Source of the DNA: Adiantum capillus-veneris
Taxonomy: Eukaryota; Streptophyta; Polypodiopsida; Polypodiales; Pteridaceae
NCBI GenBank assembly: GCA_014529385.2
Contig: CM043966.1
Coordinates: 88,318,587 to 88,378,586 of the forward strand
Reading direction: 5' to 3'
Length of the DNA: 60,000 bases
Below, in pieces: positions 33,052 through 47,362 of this stretch (within the stretch, counting starts at the first letter, position 1; the number at the start of each line of letters is the position of its first letter). The notes below the pieces were generated by a model. It saw only the letters and a list, made by a program, of their open reading frames with translations, had not been told where the DNA came from and did not search any database. The translations under genes were made by a program, and so were the position numbers.

Positions 33052-33760
33052 ACCACCTTCTTGTAAAGGAGAGGGTGATGATATTGAGAAATATGCAGAA
33101 GTGTGGATTGAAGCTACAGATGATTACTTCTTTGTTGTAACGACCACACCTGCAAATCAAGTGATGCTAAGGATGTTTTGCCTCTCAAGAGAAGCAAAAT
33201 TATGGTGAAAACAACATCGTCATGACATGAGAGTAATAGAGAACTCTCATAGTTGGTTGAAAATCAAACAAGCGGTGAAGCAAAGATACTTACCCCCTGC
33301 CCATGAAGCAATAAAGATGAATGAGTTCTTTAATTTAAAACAATACAGCTTATCCTTGGAAGAGTACTTATCAAAATTTTTAAGGCTTAGACTTTACGCA
33401 CCGCCAATGACCATAGAGCAGCATATAGCTCTCTTTTATCAAGGTTTAAAAGAACCAACTAGCTTGCAATTGAAAGCGCTGAAACCTACCACCATACAAG
33501 ATGCTTTATTACGAGCTAAACCCTTAATGAAAGAACAAGGGATTACATGAAGAATTGAACAAAATGAGATCTTCAGAGATAGACAACTACATAGAGCTTA
33601 TGAATGAAAGAACAAGTGATTACATGAAGAATTGAACAAATTTAGAGATTCAGAGATAGACAACCACATAGAGCTTATGTTGCTCATGTGCAAAATCCTC
33701 CACGCTTGAATGTTTGATGCTTAGAATGAGGAGAGTTGTAACATTATCAGAACACTTGTC
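33052..33760 (+). pseudogene. Gag of unit II
   Basis: Best-preserved gag of the chain: an open stretch at 33227-33550 includes IKQAVKQRYLPPAHEAIKMN, SLSLEEYLSKFLRLRLYAPP and LFYQGLKEPTSLQLKAL, a typical Ty3/gypsy Gag capsid domain. The upstream part (VWIEAT ... LSREAKLWW) is broken by frameshifts. After it a degraded zinc knuckle can be read (C-L-E-stop-G-E-L-x-H-Y-Q-N-T-C). No protease, RT or integrase follows; the next feature is LTR III. Confidence 0.8.
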
Positions 33761-34362
33761 CACGATTGACTAATGGAGCAGCAGTATCAAGTGAAGAATA
33801 CTAAGGACACCACCCTTTTAAACATAATGATAGTTGAGCTAGTAATAGGAGTAGAGTACCCTCACTTTTTCTCTAGATGAGGATTTTTCAAATCCCTAAG
33901 TTAGGAAGACTTTAATGTACCCAACATTTTTTAATAAATTCTATTTCATTTACTTTTCAAAAGTGTTTAAGCTTCGAATTTTGGTAAGTCATAAAGCATT
34001 TCAATGGAATGGTTGGATGAAAAAATCGAACACTTGAACTATTAATTATGGCCATTATTTAGTTGGAAACAATAGGTTGATAGGAGGAGTATTTTTAGGA
34101 GAGGAGCATTTTTAGAAGAGAAAGAGTATTTCTAGAAAAGGAGGAGTGTTTTTAGAAACGAAAGAGAAGTAAAAACTTATTTTCTTGGAAGTCAAGCTTC
34201 TCCTAAAATTAGAAACCCAAAATTGCACATCGGGATGAGTGCCCATAAAATAACAATAACAATAATAATAAATAACTAAATAAATATTTTAAAGAGAATT
34301 CGTGCGAACTTATTTCCCTATTTTTTGCTATTCTTAGCTTGTGCTTTTGGCTCTTGAGAGCC

Positions 34363-34370
34363 TATATAAA
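34363..34370 (+). promoter_or_regulatory. TATA box of LTR III
   Basis: TATATAAA in the same context as LTR II and IV (GAGAGCCTATATAAAGACCCC). Confidence 0.75.
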
Positions 34371-34979
34371 GACCCCTCTTTTCTCACTTTCAAGATACGC
34401 ACACATGAGTTCTTAGAGTTGGAAGCTCTCTTGCCATAACACTGGAGTTACCTTCTCTCCTTCAACCTATCACCCTTGACCCATCTCCATCTCTACCACC
34501 ATCATGTTGTCTCTCGGATTGTTGAGTTATTTTTCTCCCTCTCCCTTACAATCTTCTCGGAAAGCAAGGAAACCATAACTCTAATTTCCACAACAAAGCT
34601 TCCTTTTCTATTTTGTGATACAATGGACCCAAAGTGAGTGACTCGAAGCTTCAATAATGCTCTTATTGTTCCACTTCCAAGGAAGGTGCAAAGGAAGGTA
34701 TCATTTACTCCAATCATAACTCAAGAATAGGTATCGACTCGAAAAGCTGTTGAAGTCGTCCAACCTCAGACACAGGAGGTAATCGAACATGTCGCTAATT
34801 CGGTAAGATAAATTTATAATTTTGCATTGCTATTCATGCTAACTTGGGAAGCCAAGAATAGGGGTTTCCTTAAACCGTCCAAGAAACATGATTCTCTCAC
34901 AAGAAACAAGCATATGTTTTCATAGAATAGTGAAAGAATTGTTTGATAAATTATCATTATTTGTTAAAGTGTTATCGTC

Positions 34980-35125
34980 TGATAAGTTGTTACTGGTCGA
35001 TATGAAGAGTTGGTTGATTGTGTTTAAAGATTCATTAATAAAGAAGAAGAATATATCACTGATAAGTTGTTACTGGTCGATATGAAGAGTTGGTTGATTG
35101 TGTTTAATAAAGAAGAAGAATATAT
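34980..35125. repeat. 80-bp tandem duplication inside LTR III
   Basis: The block beginning TGATAAGTTGTTACTGGTCG is repeated at 34980 and 35060 with a few base changes and a 9-bp length difference. Confidence 0.9.
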
Positions 35126-35381
35126 TTTGTTCCTTCTGGGTAGCAAGATGATCCCGCGATTAGCGAAGATTAAGATGAGGTTATCACCTCTCTTTTTTTC
35201 CCTTGTAGCAGTTATCAAGATGCCTCAGAGATAGTGAGATGCTTTGCGGTTAGCGAGATGGGAAGGCTACGTAATTTGTAGTTAGCAAATAAATAAATCC
35301 TTTGACAAGGATCTGTTTGCTAGACAAAGAAAGGCTAACTATCGAGTCACCCCAATCTTCCCGGGGTTGGGGATCTCACAA

Positions 35382-35397
35382 TTGGTATAAGATCCTA
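35382..35397 (+). promoter_or_regulatory. Primer binding site, unit III (degenerate)
   Basis: TTGGTATAAGATCCTA directly after the LTR end, aligned with the unit II PBS. Confidence 0.6.
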
Positions 35398-35624
35398 TGT
35401 TAAAGAGATTTAATTGGCTACTTCAAGCTTCCTTGTGTGTATGGTTTTTTATACTCATTATCCAACTCATGGAGATATTAGGACATGTCAATTGATATGT
35501 ATCACAGTTGTGGTTAAAACGTTTATTGTATTTTTTCATTGAAAGATTTTTCTAGATATCTCTAGGACATTTTGATGTCTTTATGAATAAAAATATTGAG
35601 TTGTTGTCTTCAAAAAAAATTTGT

Positions 35625-35815
35625 ATGACTGGTTAAGTCATGTAAGTGAATTTTTGTGGGATTTGATAAGCCATGACTGGTTGAGTCATGTGATTGAGAT
35701 AGTCATGACTGGTTACGTCATATGACTCAGTTTTGATGGACAAGATAAGTCATGATTGGTTAAGTCATGCTATTGAATTTTAATGGATGGAACAAGTAAT
35801 GCTTGGTTAAGTCAT
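35625..35815. repeat. Dyad array in the leader of unit III
   Basis: Five copies at about 35625, 35673, 35705, 35752 and 35799 of ATGACTGGTTAAGTCAT or a one- or two-base variant. Spacing is mostly 47-48 bp. Confidence 0.8.
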
Positions 35816-35999
35816 AGGATTGAGCTTTTAATGGATTGGATAAGTCTAAGTTTGGAAAATACCCTATTGATTTGAGTTATTATAAACATGGATGTACACT
35901 CAAGGGAATCCTCAAATCACTTCTACGTTGGAAAGCCCTTAGAATGATGCTATTTACACGAAAATTCAAGAAAATCAATTTTTTCTCAAATGAATGCAA

Positions 36000-36640
36000 C
36001 CACCTTCTTTTAAAGGAGAGGATGGTGATATTGAGAAAGATGAGAAAGTTTGGATTGAAGCTATGGATGATTTCTCTGCTGCAAGAACCACACTTGTAAA
36101 TCAAATGATGCTAAGGATGTTTTGACTCTCAAGAGAAGCAAAATTATGGTGGAAACAACATTGTCGTGACATGGGAGTAATAGAGAAATCTCAGAGTTGG
36201 TGGGAAATCAAACAAGCCGTGAAGAAAAGATACTTAACCCTCCTCATGAAGCGATAAAGATGAATGAGTTCTTTAGCTAGAAACGATATAGCTTATCCTT
36301 GGAAGAGTACTAATCAATATTTGTAAGGCTTAGACGTTACACACCTCCAATGACCACAGAGCAGCAGGTAGCTCTCTTTTGTCAAGGCTTAAAACAATCA
36401 ATTAGCTGGCAATTGAAATCCTTGAGACCTACCAGCGTATAAGATGCTTTACTATGAGCTTAACCCTTAATGAACAAACAAGGGATTACATGAAGAATTG
36501 GACCAAATCAGAGCTTGAGAGATAGAAAACCACATAGAGAGTATGTTGCTAACGTGCCAAGATCCTCCCCGCTTGAATGTTCAATGCTTTGAATGAGGAG
36601 ACTTGGCACATTATCAGAACACTTATCACAACTGACTAGT
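36000..36640 (+). pseudogene. Gag of unit III
   Basis: Same protein as units I and II, with more stops: LLQEPHL region, then REAKLWWKQHC, WWEIKQAVKKRYL, LEEY, RLRRYTPPMTTEQQVALF, and a zinc-knuckle remnant (NVQCFE-stop-GDLAHYQNT) near 36580-36620. Ends without pol; a TTAA-flanked element follows, then LTR IV. Confidence 0.75.
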
Positions 36641-36837
36641 GGAGCAGTAGTAGTAAGGGAACAAGACTAAGGACACCACTCTTTTGCACATAATGATAGT
36701 TGAGCTAGTAATAAGAGTAGGAGTACCCTCACTTTTTCTTGAGATGAGGATATCTCAAATCATTAGGTTGGGAAGATTTTAATGTACCCAATATTTTTCA
36801 ACGAATTGTATTTCATTTACTATGCAAAAGTGTTTAA

Positions 36838-38174
36838 CACTAATCTGGTAACCTAACATGACATAAAAGTGTCCTTTCAGGGTTTTGAATTTTTTTTTCA
36901 AAAACATAGTAGATCCAATCATTTTGAAAAATCCTTTCATGACCTTATAGTTTAAGGACTACTACATACAAAAAAAATGAGAAACTTATAAAATTCTTCA
37001 TCTCTTGGTCACAACAAGCCTCCAAAGTTGACAGACTAGTGCATTTTGCCCAAAACAGCCATTTCTTATGGTTGATTGCATATAAATAAGAGTGGGGATT
37101 TTTGTAGGACATGAGATAAAATGCCCCGTTAACTTCAATGGGTTGGTGATCAAAACATATGGTTTCTTTTTCCTCACTTTTTTTTTGGGTTAAAAAAATA
37201 GGTACAAAACAGTTTTATTTTTGCCATTTTGCGGACCTATCATCAAAGTTTCTATAGTCACGCTCAATACTGATACTATATACATGTTTTCTTAGTTTCT
37301 CTTGGGCCTTTGGATTCAAAAGCAGCCATAGATCATGTCAAAATATTAATAGATCTCTTACTAAGTGGAACTTTGGGGACAATGATAAAGTGCTAAATAC
37401 AACAAACATGACAAAACTGGGTTTAGCATTATGACCTCTAGTCTCCCATAAAAACTACTCAATATCTGGCTAAATTTGTAGTTTATGATTAGAGATGGTT
37501 ATTAACTACAAAATACACATAATTGTCCTAAGAAATTAGCAATATTGAGAAAAGCAATGCTTGCTACAGTAAAATGTCTCGTATTCTTCAACAATCAAAA
37601 AACTCAACCATGATCATATACTATGCTATAGAGCATACTAGGTCCCCCAAAACTCAAGGAAGATTAGCTTTATGTTATACATTCCACTTACACAATCAAA
37701 TTTTCATTTGAATATCAAGAAAGCCACCAAAAAAATCATAAAAGTGCTAATTTTGCCCAAAAAACTGGATTATGCAATCCTTGTAAGTTGCTCATAACTT
37801 TCAATTTTAACACTTAGTTCTCCCTAGAAGCATCAAAACATGTTGAGAACTATGAGGTATTATCCTCTAGAAATCTAAACCTCACAAACATGAAGTTTAG
37901 AGTGGTATAGTTGCAAAAATGTGAAAAATAGCCAAAAATAGGACCTATTTTTTCACACAGTTTAGGTTCAAAAATGTTATGCAAGAGTAACATTAATGGT
38001 AATATTCATATTCCAAAAAAAAATTCAAGTTTTTTTCAGCTCATAAGGCAACTTTGTAGATATATAGCACCTATAAATTCATTTTCATACTCTTCAAATA
38101 ATTCAAGCAAAATGGTCACTTAACATTACACAACAGTGTCCAAGGACATAAAGTGTCCTGTTACCATTCTAGTC
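36838..38174. mobile_element. TTAA-flanked inverted-repeat element 1 (1337 bp)
   Basis: Flanked on both sides by TTAA (36834-36837, 38175-38178). Imperfect terminal inverted repeats: CACTAATCTGGTAAC at the left, GACTAGAATGGTAAC as reverse complement of the right end. Subterminal AAAGTGTCC / GGACATAAAGTGTCC words near both ends. No coding frame. Removing it restores the GTGTTTAAGCTTC-like sequence seen before LTR III. Non-autonomous DNA transposon; the TTAA duplication recalls piggyBac, but the ends do not look like it. Confidence 0.7.
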
Positions 38175-38189
38175 TTAACGTTCAAATTA

Positions 38190-39616
<1,427 letters not shown>

Positions 39617-39838
39617 GTGTAAGGTTTCCAGTTTCTGAAACCTTAAAAATTGTACAAAGCGTGATCAAATTACCTTGGTTGTTAAGAAAACACTGGAGAA
39701 TGATCCAACTATGGAAAATATTGGTATTTTTGGAACCGTAACCAGAGCTTTACTAGGGTTAGAAGTTTTCAAAACATAATTTCGATAAAATCTGGAAAAG
39801 TTACGGGCTCTGAAAGGTTACACTATGAATTTAATTAG
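39617..39838. mobile_element. Left end of an unidentified inserted element
   Basis: LTR IV is cut here by sequence starting TGTAAGGTTTCC, which resembles an LTR terminus (TG start). I could not find the matching CA end or a clear target duplication, so its extent is unknown; it may run up to element B at 45478. Confidence 0.35.
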
Positions 39839-39842
39839 TTAA

Positions 39843-41199
39843 CACTTGTTTGGTACCAAAACAGGACACTTACGTGTCCTTTTTTTACAAATTTAAATTA
39901 AATGCTACTTACATTAGATGGTTTATTTAAGAAACCCTTCTTGATATGCTTAAATATGTTAGGTAGAGGGTCTTTTAAAAATATAACCTTGCATTTTAGA
40001 ATCTACCATGATCAAGAACTATACTCATCAAGTTGACCCTCGTAAGACAGCGATTGATGGTTTGAAGAAAACGACTTTATAAGCTCAAGAAAAAATGAAG
40101 CGACCTTGTAGAAAATTTTAAGTGTCTTTTTCACAATTTTACTATAGATAATTGAAAGTTTCATGTGCAAACAAATTGATTTTGGAGTATATAAAATAAT
40201 GGAAAGTTCTATGTATTTGATGTAGCCATTTCAAGCATACCGTTGTATACAAAGAAAAATATATTTTTGACGTATTTGTGAGTTTAGAAAGTGATACATT
40301 GCTTATCCTTTCCATTGAGGACTCAAGATGGCAAGTATAAGGGCTTTGGTATGCAACAATTATTGGATTATTTTAAATATTCAAAACTGCATAAGAGAGA
40401 AATTTGATATTTTCATTCTTGAAACATAAGCATTCAAAACATCAAATAATATCAAACTTTCCATGTAGATCAACTAAATGTATCAAACTGTGTCGTACAT
40501 ACACAATTGGGGTGCCCAAACCTTGGTTTTAATGTTATTATGGAGAAAGATTTTCAAGAGTTTTTGCATGATAAAAATTTCAAGATACAGTTCAAGCAAG
40601 GAGATTTAATTTAGTTAGGGATCCCAAAAAATATATAGTTTCTTGGTTTCAACATATAAAGTCATTTGTAGTTGTCAAATTGCAATAGAATAGCCCCAAT
40701 TCTACGAGGGGACCGTTGGAAGACCAAAATTATGCTCTTATTCAGCACGTGCTCAAGTATGAAATTATGTCTATAGCTTACGTGTGACTTGGAAACTTAC
40801 GTGTGACTTACGTGTCTATAGCTTATGTGTGACTTGGAAACTTGTCTTTAAAGTGCATTCCATTGTTTAGTAACACTAAGTGCTAACACTTGGCTTTTAT
40901 AGACATAAAAATGGCCATCTCTACAGAAAGATATAAGAATTTTATGATTTTTTTGGCAAAACAGCTTGAAATTTTACTAAAATTTATGATTTAGAACTTA
41001 CCAGAATTTTGTCCATACGAATTGTATTTCGACATGGAGAAAAATCCAGTGTTTTTTTTCCCTCATAACCAACCTATGGTAGAAGCAAGGTAGAAAAAAC
41101 TTATTTCTAGCTTGACAAATAAATTGCCAAATCTTGGAAGGAAAACAGGACACTTTAGTGTCTGAGGACACTTAAGTGTCCAATTACAGAACTAGTGTT
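39843..41199. mobile_element. TTAA-flanked inverted-repeat element 2 (1357 bp)
   Basis: TTAA on both sides (39839-39842, 41200-41203). Ends: CACTTGTTTGGTACC at the left, CACTAGTTCTGTAA as reverse complement of the right. Subterminal dyads GGACACTTACGTGTCC (left) and GGACACTTAAGTGTCC (right, perfect). No coding frame. Same size class and end pattern as element 1, but the interiors look different. Confidence 0.75.
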
Positions 41200-41469
41200 A
41201 AGTAAAATTGAATGGTTTAAGTAATTATTACTGCTAAAGACTTTTTATCGTAAGGTTTTAATAATTGCAGATATTTCCAAGTTTAATCATTAAAAGTCAA
41301 AAAAAATAGCAGAAATCGATTCTGGAAGCTGGGGGGGGCTGTGTGGGGCAGTAATAAACTTTCCCTGGTCAAAACTAGTAGTAGGGGGTGCCATCTTGAT
41401 CCTGGGGGCTGCTTCAGATGCAAGCAACTGCTTTTTTCAGCCTATGAGAGCTTGTGAGTGCCAGAAACC

Positions 41470-41477
41470 TATAAATA
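41470..41477 (+). promoter_or_regulatory. Possible TATA box
   Basis: TATAAATA within ACCTATAAATAGGACCCC, followed about 50 bp later by TCTCTCTCATC. It looks like a promoter within an LTR, but no element could be bounded around it. Confidence 0.4.
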
Positions 41478-41929
41478 GGACCCCTTGCTTCACAATTTGA
41501 AAGAGACTCGGAGCCTTGGTAAATTCTCTCTCATCTAGAGGGACCTCTATGCAAAAATCACTAGAGAGAAAAGCTCTAGTTGGTTAATCAATGGTGATTA
41601 GCACTAACCTTTTTTAATTAGTAAAACTACGTTAACCTATTTATATTTTCTTAATTGATTGAAGATTAAACCTATGTATGCTCTAAAATTCTCTCCTAAT
41701 TCAAAATTCTCTGCTGATTATTGAGATTAATCTTAGAAACACTAAGCTAATTAATTATTATATTATATTAGGACTGAAATTACTCATTTTAAACATAAAT
41801 TAATGATATTTATACGAATTAAATTTAGATTAGAATGGGATAATTATCGGATCTGTGTTAGACTATCACTATGCTACAAAAATTATCTTTTAATTTTTTG
41901 AGTAATTTTTATAATTATTTAAGCAGAAT

Positions 41930-42590
41930 TACATTGTTTTTAAGAGAAAAGTAAAGGGGGGAAATAATCAAATTAATCCAAAAAGCTTTAAGATAATTTA
42001 TCAGATTTTAAACTCATCTTAAGAAACCCGTGATAATTATCTTAACCTCAGATAGTTAGTTTAACTAATTATCTCAGTAGAATTACACTATTTTTAAAGA
42101 AAAATAAAAGCGGAAAAATAGCAATCCACAATGCTTTGAGATAATGATCAAAGAAAAAACACATCTTAATAAACTTGTGATAATTATCTTAACCTCAGAT
42201 GATTAGTTTAACTAATTATCTCAGCAAAATTACATTGTCTTAAGGGAAAATAAAAGGGGAAAAATAGCAAACTAATCCAAAATGCTTTGAGATAATTATT
42301 AGAGGAAAAATACATCTTAAAAACCTGTGATAATTATCTTAACCTCAAATAATTAGTTTAACTAATTATTGCATCAAAGAAACACTTTTTTTAAGGAAAA
42401 ATAGCAAACTAGTTCAAAAAGCTTTGAGGTGATTATCAGAGGAAAAAAAATATTTTATGAAACCCGTGATAATTATCTTAACCTCAGATAATTATTTAAC
42501 TAATTATCTCATCAGAAAAACACTCTTTTTAAGAAAAAAATAAAAGGGAGAAATAGCTAATTAATCCAAAAATCTTTGAGATCGTGCTGA
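41930..42590. repeat. Tandem array with unit of about 145 bp, 4 to 5 copies
   Basis: TGATAATTATCTTAACCTCA recurs at about 42031, 42178, 42328 and 42467, each followed by TTTAACTAATTAT and AAAATAAAAG...GCTTTGAG. An earlier partial unit starts near 41930. Units differ by several percent. Confidence 0.85.
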
Positions 42591-45478
42591 AAATGATCTA
42601 GAGAATAGATTTAACCAGTACCTAGGGACTTTGTCGTGACACATATTTGAAATAGGGGGCGCCAGTGTCAGTCCCAGAGACTCATATTCGCCACATGTGG
42701 ACTATGTCTCAACTAAGGATGTCTGAAAAAAGAACATCCTTGAAGTACAAGATGTACTTGTGTGTGGAGGTAACTCTAACCACTCTGCGACAAGAGTGAG
42801 AGGGACCCTTATTCATTGCTCCACACTGGCTAAACCGAACTCCTTTGAGTTCCTAGACCATGTTGTATCCCATGTGACAACATGTGCCAAATCGAATTCT
42901 ACAAGTGGATTCATAACAGCATAATGTACTTTGGACACTACGGCCCAAAAAACTTGTTTTGACATGCCCTTGGCATGGCCCTGGGGATTGAATTGAAAGT
43001 TCAGTTACTCGTATTCAAATGCATAGGAGTACATCTCCCACCTGTGAAAGAAAACAAGCAACATTGCATTAGAAACCCTAGGTGTTGCCTTCGCAATCCA
43101 AACCCGTTGGGTAGAATCTACGTAGTCAAACCCCTTGGTAAGACCTTTTGTAGAAACTGCTCAACTAGCAGGTAACGATAACCAACCTAGTTAACCGTGT
43201 ACAAAATGATGAGAATCAACTTGAAAAGTTGAATTTTTCCACTACCCCATGGTAGATTACTGGCTTCTTTCCTTGAAAGTAGAATTGGGATAGATCAAAC
43301 TATGATCCTCAATGCCTATGTGGAGATGTAGCAATCACCCGCCGGGTCTTACCCCAAAACACTATGTCCATAGAAAATCCATAGTGCTTTAGAGGGAGCC
43401 GGAGATCCACACAAGTGAAATGCCTAGCTCTTATGGACATCCATGTTGTCTCAACCTATTGCTGCATCTATACTCCGTGGTAGAGATGAGCTAATGGGAG
43501 TTTAAGGTTATCAAAAACTCAACTCGAGCATCCCACTGAAAACATGTAGTGCAAAATGACACACTAAACATCAATGACAAGACTCTTGCTTGTCAATTAA
43601 CGTCAATGTGTACTCCACTGGGTAGAGTTGTTCGATGTTGAGAACAATCATCCAAGGAATACGAACAATTGGATCTTACCCTAGATTGAACAATGGCACT
43701 TAGCCAGCGTGTGTGGCTCATAGCCCTCATGGCAATTAGTGTTCAATCGTCAAACCGATGAAGACTAATGTGGATGGCATTTTTCCCAATTTCTAGTTGA
43801 GAGTTAGAGCACCTTGGATCGGGAGGACTCACCAACGAAACATGTAGCAAAAGCTTCTTAGAAGGGTGCATTATCTTCGAGAGAAATAAGAGAGAGAGAT
43901 AGAGAGTATGCTGGTCTGAGGAACTTTCCTTAAGTTACTTCCTTGTATGTACTGCACCCATGCTTATGTGCATCTTATGCATAGCGTGCAACTTATCCTA
44001 TAAACTTGCAACAATATGACTGGATAACGCTCGCATCGAGAGAGGTAACTCAAGTCACATCTTGCCTCACCTATCATATAGGGGTTCGTGACTGTGCAAA
44101 AATGACTTAACAATGGCTTGTTGCCTGTGAATGAAGTCTTAAGTCTTAGATTTGGATTCCTTGTAGTGTTGTTGTGTGTTGACAGCAACCAAAAAGCATG
44201 TTGAAAGAATCCAGAAGTTTCCTCATCCTTGACAAAGTGTCTGGTGCTATAGCGGAAGCGTAATTTATGAGGTAGTGGAGTTGATTCCACTTGACCAACA
44301 TGCCTTGTATGCAAAATTGTAAGCCCTTGGCTACTATGATGGCCTCAAGCGTGAGATCCAAAGCCGTAAGTGCCTTGCATAGTCTGCATTGGTAGTGATG
44401 CATCATAACGTGATGTGACCACACAAAAAAGGGGAACAAATTTCTAATCGTAATAGTTCCCCAAACTGGCGTGCCAATGCCCTTGATACCAAATCAATAT
44501 GCAGTAGCATGGCACGCGTGAAAAGCCTTGCTTCATGCAAAATTGTCAAAGAACTTTGCTTTACAAAATCGACAATATTTTCCAAATGAAATGTGTAAAC
44601 ATGGAAAAATAAACAAAACTGAATTTGGTCTAACCTGGTTATCCTGTTGTAATCAAATGCTTGGAGATGTCGAAAGAAAAACTCAATCCAAAATGGCTCA
44701 TAGCCATATCTTTACAGATGCCCTCGTATATCCTATACACCCGTCTGGTACGTGATGAAATAACCTGCATTAGGAAATAACCTGCAAACATATTGCCTAT
44801 TCCTTCCCAATTTTGTATGCTCATAGCATATGCCAAACGTGGCCAGTCTCAATGCAAGATGTATAAATACCAAAGAGACTCGACCTTGATCTTGTACATA
44901 CTTGAGTTGATGAATGATATTCACGATCCATCGTAGATGCCCATTGCATACCATAGTTATCACGCCATGTGCAATAAACAATACCAACTGCGTACCTTAT
45001 GAAGTACACCTACCGATGAAATGGCCGTCGTAAGAATCGAACGAGTTGGAATCAAGGTTCACAGCTGCTTGACCTCGTACTGTCAAGGGCCTAGCCCAAT
45101 TTGCAAGCAATTGGGAAGCTTATGAGCAACTACAATGCTATAGTGGTGTTACACAAACCATACCCATGAGCATCTTTGACTAGCTGGGGACTCACGTGTA
45201 ATCCCATTGAACTATTGATTAGTCGTGCTTCAAGTCAAGGCGATAGAGACTCAAGCCATGCGTGAGAAGAATCGCTATGTGAAAAATGTTATGCCAGTAG
45301 CATCATAGTAAACGCATACATTCAACAAATACTTATCATTTGCATCATTGTTTAATGCATGCCATGCTGCATTGATTCTTGCATGTACTGGTATGCCATA
45401 GGTTTTTCCTGAACAGCATGATAGTTATCTGTGACAAATATACCTGGAAACTAGCTCCCCTTCTATCATAAGGAAGAG
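42591..45478. other. Unassigned region before element B
   Basis: No gene or element supported. Short frames on both strands carry no recognised motif. On the minus strand near 44492-44476, TTTGGTATCAAGGGCATTGG resembles a PBS, but no LTR could be confirmed beside it. Confidence 0.4.
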
Positions 45479-46389
45479 TGTTAGCAGCTGGACACACCCT
45501 ACGGAGCTCGGCGGAATATTATTTTTTGTAACTATTCTTTGAGAAAACCTGACATTTCACCTTTGTAAATAGTGGGGCTTACAGCAGCTTCCAGATTGTA
45601 TCCCATTTTTGACATTTAGATTGAGTAGATGGTTAAATTCGAACATTAGGGTTTGAGATTGTAAGGTATTTATACCACTTTTGACCTTAATGAAAAAACC
45701 TGTCATTTTTAAAAAGTTCTGTCTGTGAGTGAGTGTACTGTGTACGAGAGAGAGTGAGAGTTTCATCTTGACGCTACACGCACACTCGTGGTCGAAATCC
45801 AGTGCGGAGAACTGCAGTGTGTTGCCCCCGACGAGAGCTACGCACCGATACCTACATTGCGGGTGTACAGTCTGGTTTTGCGAGCTCGACCTACGAGCTT
45901 CATCTGGTGATTCGGTGAGCATACGTTATCCGTTTTTGCATTTCAGCATATCCACGCGTTCGCATTGAGTAGAGCTACACATTAAGAACTTTAGTTTTCG
46001 AAAACGACGACCTACAAATTTCGACCAGACATCCTCCGTGATTTTACAACAGGTGTTTAGGGTTGGGATTTTGGTTCATGGACCTTAGGGAGAGGAACCT
46101 ATTGGTGTCAGTAGGGTCTCCTTCAAGTTCTGTGGTGTTTCGAGAACGTTTAACAGGTATTTGGCTCTTGGAAGCGTTGTAGGAAATCTCCTCTTAAGCA
46201 CTCTTGAAGGCTGTAGCTTAGACAGTGGGTAGAGACCTCTGTAGGAATTAGTTGAGAGTCGGTCGAGGTGTAGATTGACACCCTATGCTTGCTTCCACGT
46301 GCCTGCGGGTCGAGCTTCGTCCTTAGCTGACAAATCTTGTTAGGTGAGTTCTCGCTGTGCTGACGTCCGTCGCGGCGTATCCGCCAACA
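45479..46389 (+). mobile_element. 5' LTR of element B (911 bp)
   Basis: Starts TGTTAGCAGC and ends GCCAACA, directly before the PBS. TATTTATA near 45667. Its distal part aligns with the LTR of element A. The 5 bp before it, AAGAG, are the candidate target duplication. No 3' LTR with this start is visible before 60000. Confidence 0.75.
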
Positions 46390-46390
46390 T

Positions 46391-46410
46391 TGGCGCCGCT
46401 ACCGGGGACG
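46391..46410 (+). promoter_or_regulatory. Primer binding site of element B (tRNA-Asp type)
   Basis: TGGCGCCGCTACCGGGGACG, identical to the PBS of element A except for two bases. Confidence 0.85.
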
Positions 46411-46919
46411 AAAACCCTAGGTAGGTGACCGAGACTAGTCCTTGAGGATAGGGATTCTCTGGCTTGCCAGAGTCTCATTTTACATTTAGATAGGATTAGA
46501 GGGTGGAGGACTCCCTAGGTCTTATGAGGAGTCTAGGGAGCGTGTGTCTGGCCTAGATCCTTTGACTTAGGTAGACTTAGATAGTTTCTAGGCCTTAGTT
46601 GAGTTGATTAGTAGGAGTTGGAGTGGTAGAAGCGATGAAAGGAGAGCTTGAGAGTCCGGAGAGGCCAGGAAGCAACCAAAACACCATTATCACCATTTCA
46701 CATGATGAGTAGGAGTAGGATAAGTAGGACATCATGATTTATGATCTAGAGCACTTCATGCATGTTATACTTGATGTTAGGTTCATCACAAGGTTGTGAA
46801 AGACGCAAAAGAGTGGTTGAAAGTTGAAGTGAAGTTCAAAAGTTGCTGTGAGTGTTTCTGATAGAGCTGCAGAGCATTAGGAGCATTTCTGTCAGGAAAA
46901 AATTAAATTTGAAGTCAGG

Positions 46920-46943
46920 AGACATCCTACGCGTAGGATGTCT
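46920..46943. repeat. Palindrome Q1 in element B leader (perfect)
   Basis: Perfect 24-bp palindrome, core ACATCCTACGCGTAGGATGT. It lies 529 bp after the PBS start, close to P4 in element A. Confidence 0.9.
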
Positions 46944-47362
46944 ACAGGGTGATCTGGTGGAAATTTTGAAATTCTAAGTTAACCAGTGTGTTTAGAAGGT
47001 AGTTTTTACCCTATCTTCACCTGAAAAGGGAAAATTTGACCATATCTTGACAGGATAAGGCCAGATAGACAGAAATTGCAAGACATCCTACCCAAATTGT
47101 GCCAAGGAATTATTTTCAGATCAAAACCATAGGATGGCTACATGAGCATGATCGGCATGATTTATTGAGTGCTTGAGAAAGGTTCCATCTCAATTGGGTG
47201 AGAAAATTGAGTTATAAGCAGACTTTATCATTTCTGGCTGAAAAAGGCTAGAACAGCTAAAATTGGGGTCTTTTGAAATCCAAACTAAAATGTAAGCATA
47301 GCACTGGGTTGCTGACATCAAAGGGAAGATGTGGCTCAAGTCTGGGGTCAAAAAGGCCATAT

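Larger units (their letters stand above)
33982..35380 (+). mobile_element. LTR III of the gag-only chain
   Basis: From TGGTAAGTCATAAAGC (same start as TGTTAAGGCATAAAGC of LTR IV) to GGATCTCACA before the PBS. It includes a purine-rich region with repeated GGAGTATTTTTAG words, TATATAAA at 34363-34370, and the shared distal part. Compared with LTR II it lacks about 550 bp after GACAAAGAAAG. Confidence 0.7.

Noticed and set aside
44476-44495. Minus-strand TGGTATCAAGGGC as a PBS
   Set aside because: It resembles a tRNA-Met PBS only over its first eight bases, and no LTR end or coding region fits beside it.
43964-45010. Cluster of overlapping minus-strand frames of 60-116 codons
   Set aside because: No recognised motif, mutually overlapping frames, and no homologue elsewhere in the window.
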